A stretch of 10,242 bases of DNA from an uncultured Oscillospiraceae bacterium (GTDB lineage Bacteria > Bacillota > Clostridia > Oscillospirales > Oscillospiraceae). Shown one piece after another: positions 1 to 5,885 of this stretch (positions are counted from its first letter, which is position 1; each line of letters opens with the position of its first letter). Position numbers and translations under genes: made by a program. The notes under the pieces are model-generated. The model was not told the origin of the DNA, ran no database searches, and saw only the letters and a program-made list of their open reading frames with translations. The stretch spans positions 1-10,242 of the forward strand of contig CAAFPE010000029.1 of assembly GCA_900764755.1 (NCBI GenBank), in the 5' to 3' direction.

Positions 1-31
1 CCTTGGCGCCGCAAGGCTTCCGGGGGTTATG

Positions 32-69
32 CCTGGTAGACATCTGGTAGACCGCCGCGGTCTACCAGG
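32..69. repeat. Inverted repeat with a duplicated left arm upstream of the B12 operon promoter
   Basis: An 11-bp perfect inverted repeat (CTGGTAGACCG at 44-54, CGGTCTACCAG at 58-68, 3-nt loop) has a second copy of its left arm just upstream: CCTGGTAGA at 32-40 can pair with TCTACCAGG at 61-69. The right arm can therefore fold with either left copy. ACAT (40-43) and ATGT (77-80) could extend the base. No T-run follows, so this is not a clear terminator. It ends 24 bp before the -35 box, which fits an operator or the remains of an upstream gene's 3' end. Function is unknown. Confidence 0.6.
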
Positions 70-92
70 TTGGAAGATGTACAACGAAATGA

Positions 93-122
93 TTGACACA
101 GCGTTATGAGACGAGTTACACT
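93..122 (+). promoter_or_regulatory. Predicted sigma-A promoter of the B12 operon
   Basis: A consensus -35 box TTGACA lies at 93-98, followed by an 18-bp spacer and a -10-like TACACT at 117-122. The -10 matches TATAAT at four of six positions, and an A/T-rich TATATAA overlaps it at 122-128. Transcription would start near 129-132, placing the whole B12 riboswitch in the 5' leader. The -35 is strong; the -10 is less certain because TTACAC at 116-121 with a 17-bp spacer is an alternative. Confidence 0.65.
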
Positions 123-149
123 ATATAAGCACAACTGAATCAGGCAAAC

Positions 150-345
150 AGCCGGTGCCGACGCCCCGGGAGCTGGAGACAGATCCTGTGGGCGGAGGTT
201 AAAAGGGAAACAGGTGCAAAACCTGTGCGATCTCGTCACTGTAAGCAGGGAGTATATCGCCAACGCAAGGTGCGGCCACTGATGAAAATTGGGAAGGCGG
301 CGATATGTGAGGATCTGTGAGCCAGGAGACCTGCCGTCTGTGGGT
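150..345 (+). ncRNA. Cobalamin (B12) riboswitch
   Basis: This leader carries the conserved blocks of the cobalamin riboswitch in the right order. They are GAGGTTAAAAGGGAA from 195, the CAGGTGCAAAACCTG hairpin at 210-224, CACTGTAAGCAGGGAG at 237-252, GGCCACTG at 274-281 followed by TTGGGAAGGC at 289-298, and the B12 box GCCAGGAGACCTGCC at 321-335. An 8-bp helix, CAGATCCT (180-187) with AGGATCTG (310-317), closes much of the core. In this family, binding of a cobalamin represses the downstream genes. The first gene starts about 190 nt after the B12 box, leaving room for an expression platform. The outer ends are approximate because the terminal helix could not be placed with certainty. Confidence 0.93.
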
Positions 346-406
346 ACGGGAAGAGACTTCCAGATCACGAGGAATTGATTGTACTGATGCGGCCATCTGC
401 TTCGGT

Positions 407-471
407 GATCCTTTTGCCCTTTTTGAGAGGGAAAAGGATCTTGCTTTTCCTGTCCTTTTGCTGAAAACAGG
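407..471 (+). terminator. Riboswitch expression platform with terminator-like and alternative hairpins
   Basis: The main hairpin is GATCCTTTT (407-415) with AAAAGGATC (432-440), extended by CCC/GGG past one bulged G and followed by TTGCTTTT, which resembles an intrinsic terminator with an imperfect T-tract. At least two other pairings use the same strands: GGAAAAG (430-436) with CTTTTCC (444-450), and AAAAGGA (432-438) with TCCTTTT (453-459). A further helix joins CCTGT (449-453) and ACAGG (467-471), followed by TGTTTT. Such mutually exclusive helices are expected of a riboswitch switching region. Whether control is by termination or by hiding the ribosome site cannot be settled by eye. Confidence 0.6.
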
Positions 472-516
472 TGTTTTACATACAAACAAAGGTTCCAGTT
501 TTACCATGTCGAGCAA

Positions 517-524
517 AAAGGAGG
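517..524 (+). promoter_or_regulatory. Ribosome binding site of cbiK
   Basis: AAAGGAGG lies 7 nt before the ATG at 532 and fixes that start. The surrounding CAAAAAGG (514-521) is fully complementary to CCTTTTTG (418-425) in the loop region of the upstream hairpin. AAAAGGA (516-522) is complementary to TCCTTTT (453-459). Either pairing would mask the site, so translational control by the riboswitch is possible. Confidence 0.75.
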
Positions 525-531
525 AAAAATC

Positions 532-1533
532 ATGAAAATCAAGAAACTGCTGTCCCTGCTGCTTTCCGCGGCGCTGCTGATGACCCCGCTGGCCGCCTGC
601 GGCACCGGAACTTCTTCCACTTCTGGAAGCGGTACTGAGTCCGGTGTTGAAAGCAGCACAGCCCCAGATCAGTCCCAGGATGCAGAGGGTGTGGACACCG
701 GGGACGCCGGCCTGGACGACCCCCGCAATCAGGACGAAATCGGGGAAAAAGAACTGCTGGTGGTCAGCTTTGGCACCAGCTACAACGACAGCCGCCGCCT
801 GACCATCGGCGCCATTGAGGCGGCCCTGGCGGAGGCCTTCCCGGACTGGTCGGTTCGTCGAGCCTTCACCAGTCAGATCATCATTGACCGGGTGCGGGAC
901 CGGGACGGGGTGGAGATCGACAATGTCAAGGCGGCTCTGGACCGGGCAGTGGACAACGGGGTCAAGACATTGGTGGTCCAGCCCACCCACCTGATGGACG
1001 GCCTGGAGTATACGGATTTGGTGGACGAGTTGGCCCAATACGCTGACGCCTTTGAGCATATCGCGGTAGGCGCGCCCCTGCTGACCAGTGACGGAGACTT
1101 TCAAGCGGTGGCCGAAGCCATCACGCAAGCGACTGCCCAGCATGATGACGGCGACACCGCCATCTGCTTCATGGGTCACGGGACCGAGGCGGAGTCTAAC
1201 CGCATTTATGGGGAGATGCAGCAGGTGCTGACCGCAGGCGGACACAATCACTATTATGTAGGAACCGTGGAAGCAGAGCCTACACTGGATGATGTCCTGG
1301 CCGGAGTGAAGGACAGCGGGGCACATAAAGTAGTGCTTCAGCCGCTGATGATTGTGGCCGGTGACCATGCCAACAACGACATGGCGGGGGACGAGGAGGG
1401 CTCCTGGAAGCGGGCCTTCCAGGATGCCGGCTATGAAGTGGAGTGTGTCCTGAAGGGTCTGGGGGAGCTGAGGGGCATCCAGCAGCTTTTTGTGGCCCAC
1501 GCCCAGGCGGCCATGGATACCCTGGAAAACTGA
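532..1533 (+). CDS. cbiK: CbiK-type sirohydrochlorin cobaltochelatase, predicted lipoprotein
   Basis: This 333-residue protein resembles CbiK, the anaerobic cobalt chelatase that inserts Co2+ into sirohydrochlorin in early-cobalt B12 synthesis. Cytoplasmic CbiK is about 260 residues. Here a lipoprotein signal peptide comes first (KIKK, hydrophobic stretch, lipobox LAAC with Cys23), then a Ser/Thr/Gly/acidic linker to about residue 72, then the chelatase domain from LLVVSFGTSYNDSRR. Likely metal-site residues are His216 (MGHGTEAESNR), Glu247 or Glu249 (VGTVEAEP) and His279 (VAGDHANNDMAGD), matching the His-Glu-His set known for Salmonella CbiK. It is first in the operon, behind a B12 riboswitch, and is followed by uptake genes rather than cobalamin synthesis genes. 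That suggests the anchored enzyme acts outside the membrane on scavenged tetrapyrroles, perhaps exchanging metal or binding haem or cobalt. Family assignment is strong; direction of reaction and substrate are inference. Confidence 0.9.
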   Translation: MKIKKLLSLLLSAALLMTPLAACGTGTSSTSGSGTESGVESSTAPDQSQDAEGVDTGDAGLDDPRNQDEIGEKELLVVSFGTSYNDSRRLTIGAIEAALAEAFPDWSVRRAFTSQIIIDRVRDRDGVEIDNVKAALDRAVDNGVKTLVVQPTHLMDGLEYTDLVDELAQYADAFEHIAVGAPLLTSDGDFQAVAEAITQATAQHDDGDTAICFMGHGTEAESNRIYGEMQQVLTAGGHNHYYVGTVEAEPTLDDVLAGVKDSGAHKVVLQPLMIVAGDHANNDMAGDEEGSWKRAFQDAGYEVECVLKGLGELRGIQQLFVAHAQAAMDTLEN

Positions 1534-1544
1534 GGAAAATACAC

Positions 1545-1587
1545 AGGCGGGAACGGACCGGGGCGGTACTCCGGGGCGGTCCCGCCT
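1545..1587 (+). repeat. Intercistronic hairpin with internal direct repeat
   Basis: Between the chelatase gene and the next lipoprotein gene, AGGCGGGA (1545-1552) and TCCCGCCT (1580-1587) form a perfect 8-bp stem. The enclosed 27 nt hold two copies of CCGGGGCGGT; the second copy (1571-1580) shares its last base with the stem. There is no T-run, so termination is unlikely. A role in mRNA stability or in setting the chelatase level above the downstream genes is possible. This is the only real gap (84 nt) inside the operon. Confidence 0.55.
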
Positions 1588-1603
1588 ATCCACAAGAGAG
1601 AAG

Positions 1604-1609
1604 AAAGGA
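1604..1609 (+). promoter_or_regulatory. Ribosome binding site favouring the start at 1618
   Basis: AAAGGA at 1604-1609 abuts and overlaps the ATG at 1609, too close to serve it, but sits 8 nt before the ATG at 1618. This supports the second ATG, whose product begins MRKKG, a usual start for a lipoprotein signal peptide. Confidence 0.6.
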
Positions 1610-1617
1610 TGTCTGAG

Positions 1618-2508
1618 ATGAGAAAAAAGGGGATGGCCCTGCTGCTGGGTACCTGGCTGCTGCTCACTGTGGGATGCAGTCAGGAACCCTCTGCTGGAGT
1701 GCCCTCCGTTCCGGGGGAGAGCAGTCCGGTCGCTTCCGGCAGTGAACTAGCTGGTGCAACCGATGTGGTGGAGGAGGGAATGGTCCCCATCCCTGGGGAA
1801 AGCCTGGAGAATGGGACTTATCCAATTACTGTGGAATCCAGTTCCTCCATGTTCCGGGTGGTCCGCTGTAAGCTGACCGTTTTGAACGGGGAGATGACGG
1901 CAGAAATGACCATGGGAGGCACTGGCTACCTCCGGGTCTTTCCGGGAACTGGCGAGGAAGCCGCTGCGGCGCCAGAGACAGACTGGATCCCCTATACCCA
2001 GCAGACGGACGGAAGCCATGTCTTTACCGTACCAGTAGAGGCGCTGGATCAGGGACTCCCTTGCGCGGCCTTCAGCAAGAAAAAGGAGAAGTGGTACGAT
2101 CGGACCCTGCTGTTCCGGGCGGACTCCCTCCCACTGGAGGCGTGGAAGGCGGACGCCGTGGCCACCCCGGACAGTCTGGGCCTGGCGGATGGAAGCTACT
2201 GGGTGGATGTGGCCCTGGAGGGGGGCTCCGGCCGTGCCGGTGTGGATTCTCCGGTAAAGCTGACCGTCCGGGACTGTCAGGCGGAGGCGGAGCTGTTGTG
2301 GAGCAGCGGGAACTATGACTACATGAAGGTGGATGGGATACAGTATGACGCGGAGATGGCGGAGGGCCGCTCACGCTTCGTGATTCCAGTGTACTGCTTT
2401 GACCGCGCCCTGCCGGTCCAGGCAAATACCACCGCCATGAGCACCCCCCATGAAATCGAGTATACTCTGACATTTGATTCTGACTCTTTAAAGGAGGCGG
2501 AGGGGTGA
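1618..2508 (+). CDS. Lipoprotein with two tandem NEAT-like (iron transport-associated) repeats
   Basis: The start is taken at 1618 (296 aa); the frame also opens at ATG 1609 (299 aa, numbering used here). A lipoprotein signal ends in LTVGC (Cys23), followed by a Ser/Pro/Gly/Glu linker to about residue 62. Two repeats of about 105 residues follow. Repeat A (66-174) has LENGTY, KLTVLNGEMTAEM, GYLRVFPG, FTVPVEALDQGLP and YDRTLLFRADSL. Repeat B (191-294) has LADGSY, KLTVRDCQAEAEL, YDYMKVDG, FVIPVYCFDRALP and IEYTLTFDSDSL. The blocks align in the same order, so this is an internal duplication. The pattern resembles NEAT-type domains of Gram-positive haem uptake, but the classical YxxxY haem motif is not clear. 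Its place between a chelatase lipoprotein and a BtuF-like protein suggests it binds or hands over a tetrapyrrole. Domain naming is from memory; ligand is inference. Confidence 0.8.
   Translation: MRKKGMALLLGTWLLLTVGCSQEPSAGVPSVPGESSPVASGSELAGATDVVEEGMVPIPGESLENGTYPITVESSSSMFRVVRCKLTVLNGEMTAEMTMGGTGYLRVFPGTGEEAAAAPETDWIPYTQQTDGSHVFTVPVEALDQGLPCAAFSKKKEKWYDRTLLFRADSLPLEAWKADAVATPDSLGLADGSYWVDVALEGGSGRAGVDSPVKLTVRDCQAEAELLWSSGNYDYMKVDGIQYDAEMAEGRSRFVIPVYCFDRALPVQANTTAMSTPHEIEYTLTFDSDSLKEAEG
2490..2497 (+). promoter_or_regulatory. Ribosome binding site supporting a GTG start
   Basis: AAAGGAGG lies inside the 3' end of the preceding gene, 7 nt before GTG at 2505. The GTG overlaps the upstream TGA stop in GTGA, a coupling arrangement. 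No nearby in-frame ATG has comparable support. Confidence 0.75.
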
Positions 2509-3674
2509 GCCCCCTCCGGCGGCTGGGGGCGGCCCTCCTCCCAGCGGCTCTGGCGGCCCAGCTGCTGATGGCCTGCAGCCCGGCGGGAGACAGTTCTGTC
2601 GGTGTGGAGGGCCCCAGCTGGGAGGATCTGGAGTATGACCGCAGCCTGGAGCTGCAATACGCCCAGCAGTTCTCCGTGGACTACTATCAGGGCGGGTATG
2701 CCCTGGTGGAGATCCGGGAGGGCGGGACCTATCTGGTGGTCCCGCCGGAGGCAGGCGTGCCCTCCGGGCTGGACGAGGGGGTCACGGTCCTCCGACAGCC
2801 CCTGGACCGGATTTATCTGGCGGCCACCTCAGCCATGGACCTGTTCCGGGAACTGGACGGCCTGGATACCATCCGGCTGTCCGGAACGGAGGCCCAGAGC
2901 TGGTATGTGGAGGAAGCCCGGGCAGCCATGGAGGCAGGCGAGATCCTGTATGCCGGGAAGTACAGCGCCCCGGACTATGAGCGGATCTATGCCGAGGGGT
3001 GCGACCTGGCGGTAGAGTCCACCATGATCCACCACACCCCGGAGGTGAAGGAGCAGCTGGAGGCACTAGGCGTTCCGGTGCTGGTGGAGCGCTCCAGCTA
3101 TGAGAGCCACCCCCTGGGGCGCATGGAGTGGCTGAAGCTTTATGGAGTTCTCTTAGGAAAGGAGGACCAGGCGCAGGAGCACTTCCAGCAGACCCTGGAC
3201 CGCCTGGTTCCCGTTCTGGACCAGGAGAGCACCGGAAAAACCGTGGCGTTTTTCTATATCACCTCCAATGGAGGGGTCAATGTACGCAAACCGGGGGACT
3301 ATATCTCCAAGCTGATCGGGATGGCCGGCGGGGAGTATGTGTTCCAGGATCTGGGTGGGGAGGAAAATGCCCTGTCCACCATGAATCTCCAGATGGAGGC
3401 GTTTTACGCCGGGGCGAAGGACGCGGACCTTCTGATCTATAACAGCGCCGTGGACGGCGGCCTGCGCACCCTGGACGAGCTGCTGGAGAAAAATGAGGTG
3501 CTGGCTGAGTTCCGGGCGGTACAGGAGGGGAACGTCTGGTGCACCGGGCAGGATCTATTCCAGTCCTCCATGGGATTGGGGGACCTGCTGCTGGACATCC
3601 ACACTGTCCTGACCCAGGAGGATCCAGAGCCGGGATCGCTGACCTATCTGTATCGCTTGATGAAGGAGGGATAA
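2505..3674 (+). CDS. btuF: Cobalamin-type ABC transporter substrate-binding lipoprotein (BtuF-like)
   Basis: This 389-residue protein is an extracytoplasmic class III binding protein of the BtuF/FecB/FhuD type (Peripla_BP_2 fold). A signal peptide with Arg5/Arg6, a hydrophobic core and lipobox LLMAC (Cys24) anchors it to the membrane. The first lobe runs to about residue 195 and contains the usual DLAVESTMIHHTPEVKEQLE segment, in which the protein names its metal-complex ligand site, and ALGVPVLVE. A connecting helix follows (about 205-235). The second lobe begins near KTVAFFYITSNG (245-256) and contains DYISKLIGMAGGEYVF and the C-terminal DLLLDIHTVL helix. The GTG start overlaps the upstream stop by 4 nt and the next gene begins 3 nt after its TAA. 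Sequence alone cannot separate a cobalamin ligand from haem or a siderophore; the B12 riboswitch upstream and the btuC/btuD neighbours favour a corrinoid. Confidence 0.87.
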   Translation: MSPLRRLGAALLPAALAAQLLMACSPAGDSSVGVEGPSWEDLEYDRSLELQYAQQFSVDYYQGGYALVEIREGGTYLVVPPEAGVPSGLDEGVTVLRQPLDRIYLAATSAMDLFRELDGLDTIRLSGTEAQSWYVEEARAAMEAGEILYAGKYSAPDYERIYAEGCDLAVESTMIHHTPEVKEQLEALGVPVLVERSSYESHPLGRMEWLKLYGVLLGKEDQAQEHFQQTLDRLVPVLDQESTGKTVAFFYITSNGGVNVRKPGDYISKLIGMAGGEYVFQDLGGEENALSTMNLQMEAFYAGAKDADLLIYNSAVDGGLRTLDELLEKNEVLAEFRAVQEGNVWCTGQDLFQSSMGLGDLLLDIHTVLTQEDPEPGSLTYLYRLMKEG

Positions 3675-3677
3675 CCG

Positions 3678-4694
3678 ATGGAGGAGCCCCGTGTCCGGCG
3701 CTGGTGCCTGGCCTTTCTGCTGCTGGCCCTGCTGCTGGCCGGCCTGTTTCTCTGGAGCCTGAATGCCGGCAGCATCCCCATGACGGCGGGCGAGGTGTGG
3801 AGCGTTCTGGTCCGGCGGGAGGGGGAGTACGCCGCCGTGATCTGGAAGCTCCGTCTGCCCCGGACACTGGCCGCCGCCCTGCTGGGGGGAGCCCTGTCGG
3901 TGTCTGGCTTTCTCCTCCAGACCTTCTTTGCCAACCCCATCGCCAGCCCCTTTGTACTGGGGATCTCCTCCGGGGCCAAGCTGACCGTCTCCCTGGCTAT
4001 GGTGGTCCTGCTCTCCCGTGGGGTGGTGATGAGCTCCGGGGGGATGATCCTGGCCGCCTTTGCGGGAGCCATGCTGTCCATGGGCTTTGTGCTGCTCCTG
4101 TCCAAGTGGCTGTATCAGATGTCCCTGCTGGTGGTGAGCGGGGTGATGATCGGGTATCTCTGCTCCGCAGTCACTGAGTTTGTGGTCACCTTCGCCAGCG
4201 ACGCCAACATCGTCAACCTGCACAACTGGTCCATGGGCAGTTTTTCCGGGGTGTCCTGGGCCAATCTGCGGGTGCTTCTTCCGGTTATAGGGGCGGCGCT
4301 GGCGGGGAGTTTCCTGCTGTCCAAGCCTATGGGAGCCTATCAGCTGGGGGAGGGCTGTGCCCGGAGCATGGGGGTAAACATCCGGGTCTTTCGCACAGCA
4401 CTGATTCTGCTGTCCAGCGTGCTGTCCGCCAGCGTGACCGCCTTTGCAGGCCCCATCTCCTTTGTGGGTATCGCGGTTCCTCACTTGGCAAAGGGGCTGT
4501 TTGGCACAGCGCGGCCCATTCTGATGATCCCAGCCTGTTTTCTGGGCGGGGCGGCCTTCTGTCTGTTCTGTGATGGGCTGGCCCGGACGGTATTTGCCCC
4601 CACCGAGCTGAGCATCAGCGCTGTGACTGCCGTGCTGGGCGCGCCCATCGTGATCTGGATCATGCTGCGCCGGCGGCTCCGCCCTGGTGAATGA
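3678..4694 (+). CDS. btuC: Cobalamin/iron-complex ABC transporter permease (BtuC/FecCD family)
   Basis: A 338-residue integral membrane protein of the FecCD family, of normal length and with about ten hydrophobic segments; two copies form the import channel. Diagnostic stretches are KLRLPRTLAAALLGGALSVS (57-76), NPIASPFVLGISSGAKL (86-102), the coupling segment LGEGCARSMGVNIRVFR (223-239) that contacts the ATPase, GPISFVGIAVPHLAK (258-272) and the C-terminal TELSISAVTAVLGAPI (309-324). AAGGAGG at 3663-3669, inside the end of btuF, sits 8 nt before the ATG. Its stop overlaps the possible GTG start of the ATPase gene, and the TGA forms part of that gene's ribosome site region. It would work with the adjacent binding protein and ATPase. 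Family is certain; B12 specificity comes from context. Confidence 0.93.
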   Translation: MEEPRVRRWCLAFLLLALLLAGLFLWSLNAGSIPMTAGEVWSVLVRREGEYAAVIWKLRLPRTLAAALLGGALSVSGFLLQTFFANPIASPFVLGISSGAKLTVSLAMVVLLSRGVVMSSGGMILAAFAGAMLSMGFVLLLSKWLYQMSLLVVSGVMIGYLCSAVTEFVVTFASDANIVNLHNWSMGSFSGVSWANLRVLLPVIGAALAGSFLLSKPMGAYQLGEGCARSMGVNIRVFRTALILLSSVLSASVTAFAGPISFVGIAVPHLAKGLFGTARPILMIPACFLGGAAFCLFCDGLARTVFAPTELSISAVTAVLGAPIVIWIMLRRRLRPGE

Positions 4695-4701
4695 GAGGAG
4701 G
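4694..4701 (+). promoter_or_regulatory. Ribosome binding site favouring ATG 4711
   Basis: AGAGGAGG overlaps the last base of the permease stop codon and lies 9 nt before ATG 4711. An in-frame GTG at 4687 would add eight residues (MNERRTRP) but has no ribosome site of its own and would itself code through this one, so ATG 4711 is preferred. Confidence 0.65.
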
Positions 4702-4710
4702 ACACGCCCT

Positions 4711-5811
4711 ATGAATGACGTCCAGCTGTCCGCCCGGGATTTGGCAGTGGGTTACCACGGACGCCCTCTGCTCCGGGAGATCGAGTTCCAAGTGCATCCG
4801 GGAGAGATCCTGACCCTCATCGGGCCAAACGGCGCGGGAAAATCCACCATCCTGAAAAGTCTGATCGGGCAGCTGCGCCTGCTGGGCGGGCAAGTCAGTC
4901 TGCTGGGCCGGGATATGGTCCAGCTGAGCGAGCGGGAGATTGCCCGCAGCCTGTCGGTCATGATGACCAGCCGGGTGCAGCCGGAGCGGATGACCTGCTG
5001 GGAGGTGGCCGCTGCCGGCCGCTATCCCTACACCGGGCGGCTGGGGATCCTCGGTCCCGGGGATCGGGCGGCGGTACGGGCCGCCCTGGAGCGTGTCCAC
5101 GCCCTGGAGCTGCGGGACGCACCCTTTGACCAGATCAGCGATGGTCAGCGGCAGAGGGTGCTGCTGGCCCGGGCCATCTGTCAGGAGCCGGAGGTCCTGG
5201 TCTTGGATGAGCCCACCTCCTTCCTGGACCTGCGCGGCAAGCTGGAGCTGCTGGCCATTTTGAAGGAACTGGTGCGGGAGCGCCGGGTGGCCGTCATCCT
5301 CTCCCTCCACGAACTGGACCTGGCCCAGCGGATCTCTGACCGGCTCCTGTGTATCCGGGGCGAGAGGATCGACCGGTGCGGTACGCCGGAGGAGATCTTC
5401 TCCGGGGGCTATATCCAGCGGCTGTACGGTGTAGAGCGGGGCAGCTACTGTGAGTCCTTCGGCTGTCCGGAACTGGAGCCCGTCCGGGGCAAGCCTCAGG
5501 TCTTTGTGATCGGAGGAAACGGCAGCGGGATCCCGGTTTACCGCAGACTCCAGCGGCAGGGGGTGTCCTTCGCCGCTGGGATCCTCCCGGAGAATGATGT
5601 GGATCATCCGGTGGCCTCCGCCCTGGCCGCAGAGGTGATCGTTCAGCGGGCCTATCACCCCATCGGTGAGGATACCTTCCTGCGGGCCCTGTCTGTTTTG
5701 GAGGAATGCAGACAGGTGCTCTGCTGTCTGCGGGAGTTCGGCCCACTCAATGAGGTCAACCGCCGCCTGGCCCAGGCCGGCGGGGACCGGACCGTCTATC
5801 TGGACGGCTGA
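4711..5811 (+). CDS. btuD: Cobalamin-type ABC transporter ATPase with C-terminal extra domain (BtuD-like)
   Basis: A 366-residue protein that powers the BtuC-type permease. The ATPase domain (1-255) has Walker A GPNGAGKS (38-45), the family stretch GRYPYTGRLG (103-112), signature ISDGQRQR (142-149, SDGQ instead of SGGQ), Walker B VLVLDEPTS (162-170, Glu167 catalytic), D-loop FLD and the switch His200 in LSLHELDLA. The usual Q-loop glutamine position, aligned on the later PE/MT residues, appears to be Thr86. Stand-alone BtuD/FepC proteins are about 250-265 residues. Here about 110 more follow (258-366): a strand KPQVFVIGGNGSGIPV, then FAAGILPENDVDHPVA, ALAAEVIVQRAYHPI and VLCCLREFGPLNEVNR. This tail resembles an alpha/beta domain, perhaps nucleotide-binding, and its function is unknown to me. 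It is the last gene of the operon, 26 nt before the terminator hairpin. Confidence 0.92.
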   Translation: MNDVQLSARDLAVGYHGRPLLREIEFQVHPGEILTLIGPNGAGKSTILKSLIGQLRLLGGQVSLLGRDMVQLSEREIARSLSVMMTSRVQPERMTCWEVAAAGRYPYTGRLGILGPGDRAAVRAALERVHALELRDAPFDQISDGQRQRVLLARAICQEPEVLVLDEPTSFLDLRGKLELLAILKELVRERRVAVILSLHELDLAQRISDRLLCIRGERIDRCGTPEEIFSGGYIQRLYGVERGSYCESFGCPELEPVRGKPQVFVIGGNGSGIPVYRRLQRQGVSFAAGILPENDVDHPVASALAAEVIVQRAYHPIGEDTFLRALSVLEECRQVLCCLREFGPLNEVNRRLAQAGGDRTVYLDG

Positions 5812-5837
5812 CCGGAGCCCCAAGCTTGATTTTTGCC

Positions 5838-5885
5838 AAACAGACACCCGGCCTACCGCTTTTACGGCAGGCCGGGTGTCTGTTT
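5838..5885. terminator. Bidirectional terminator between convergent operons
   Basis: AAACAGACACCCGGCCT (5838-5854) and AGGCCGGGTGTCTGTTT (5869-5885) form a perfect 17-bp stem, with CCG/CGG pairing further in the loop. Reading rightward, the arm ends in TGTTTAT. Reading leftward, it ends in TGTTT followed by GGCAAAAATC. It lies 26 bp after the btuD stop and covers the 3' end of the leftward mocA-like gene, so it can terminate both converging transcripts. Confidence 0.85.

Noticed and set aside
1..16. Small hairpin CCTTG/CAAGG at the left edge
   Set aside because: The stem is only 5 bp, with no T-run and no visible gene before it, so it is not enough to call a terminator.
317..535. A 72-codon open frame on the + strand within the leader
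   Set aside because: It begins inside the B12 box, has no ribosome binding site, and its sequence is explained by riboswitch and expression-platform structure.
199..1593. A 464-codon open frame antisense to the chelatase gene
   Set aside because: It runs opposite a well-supported gene and across the riboswitch; its composition is that expected of a reverse-strand frame in high-GC DNA.
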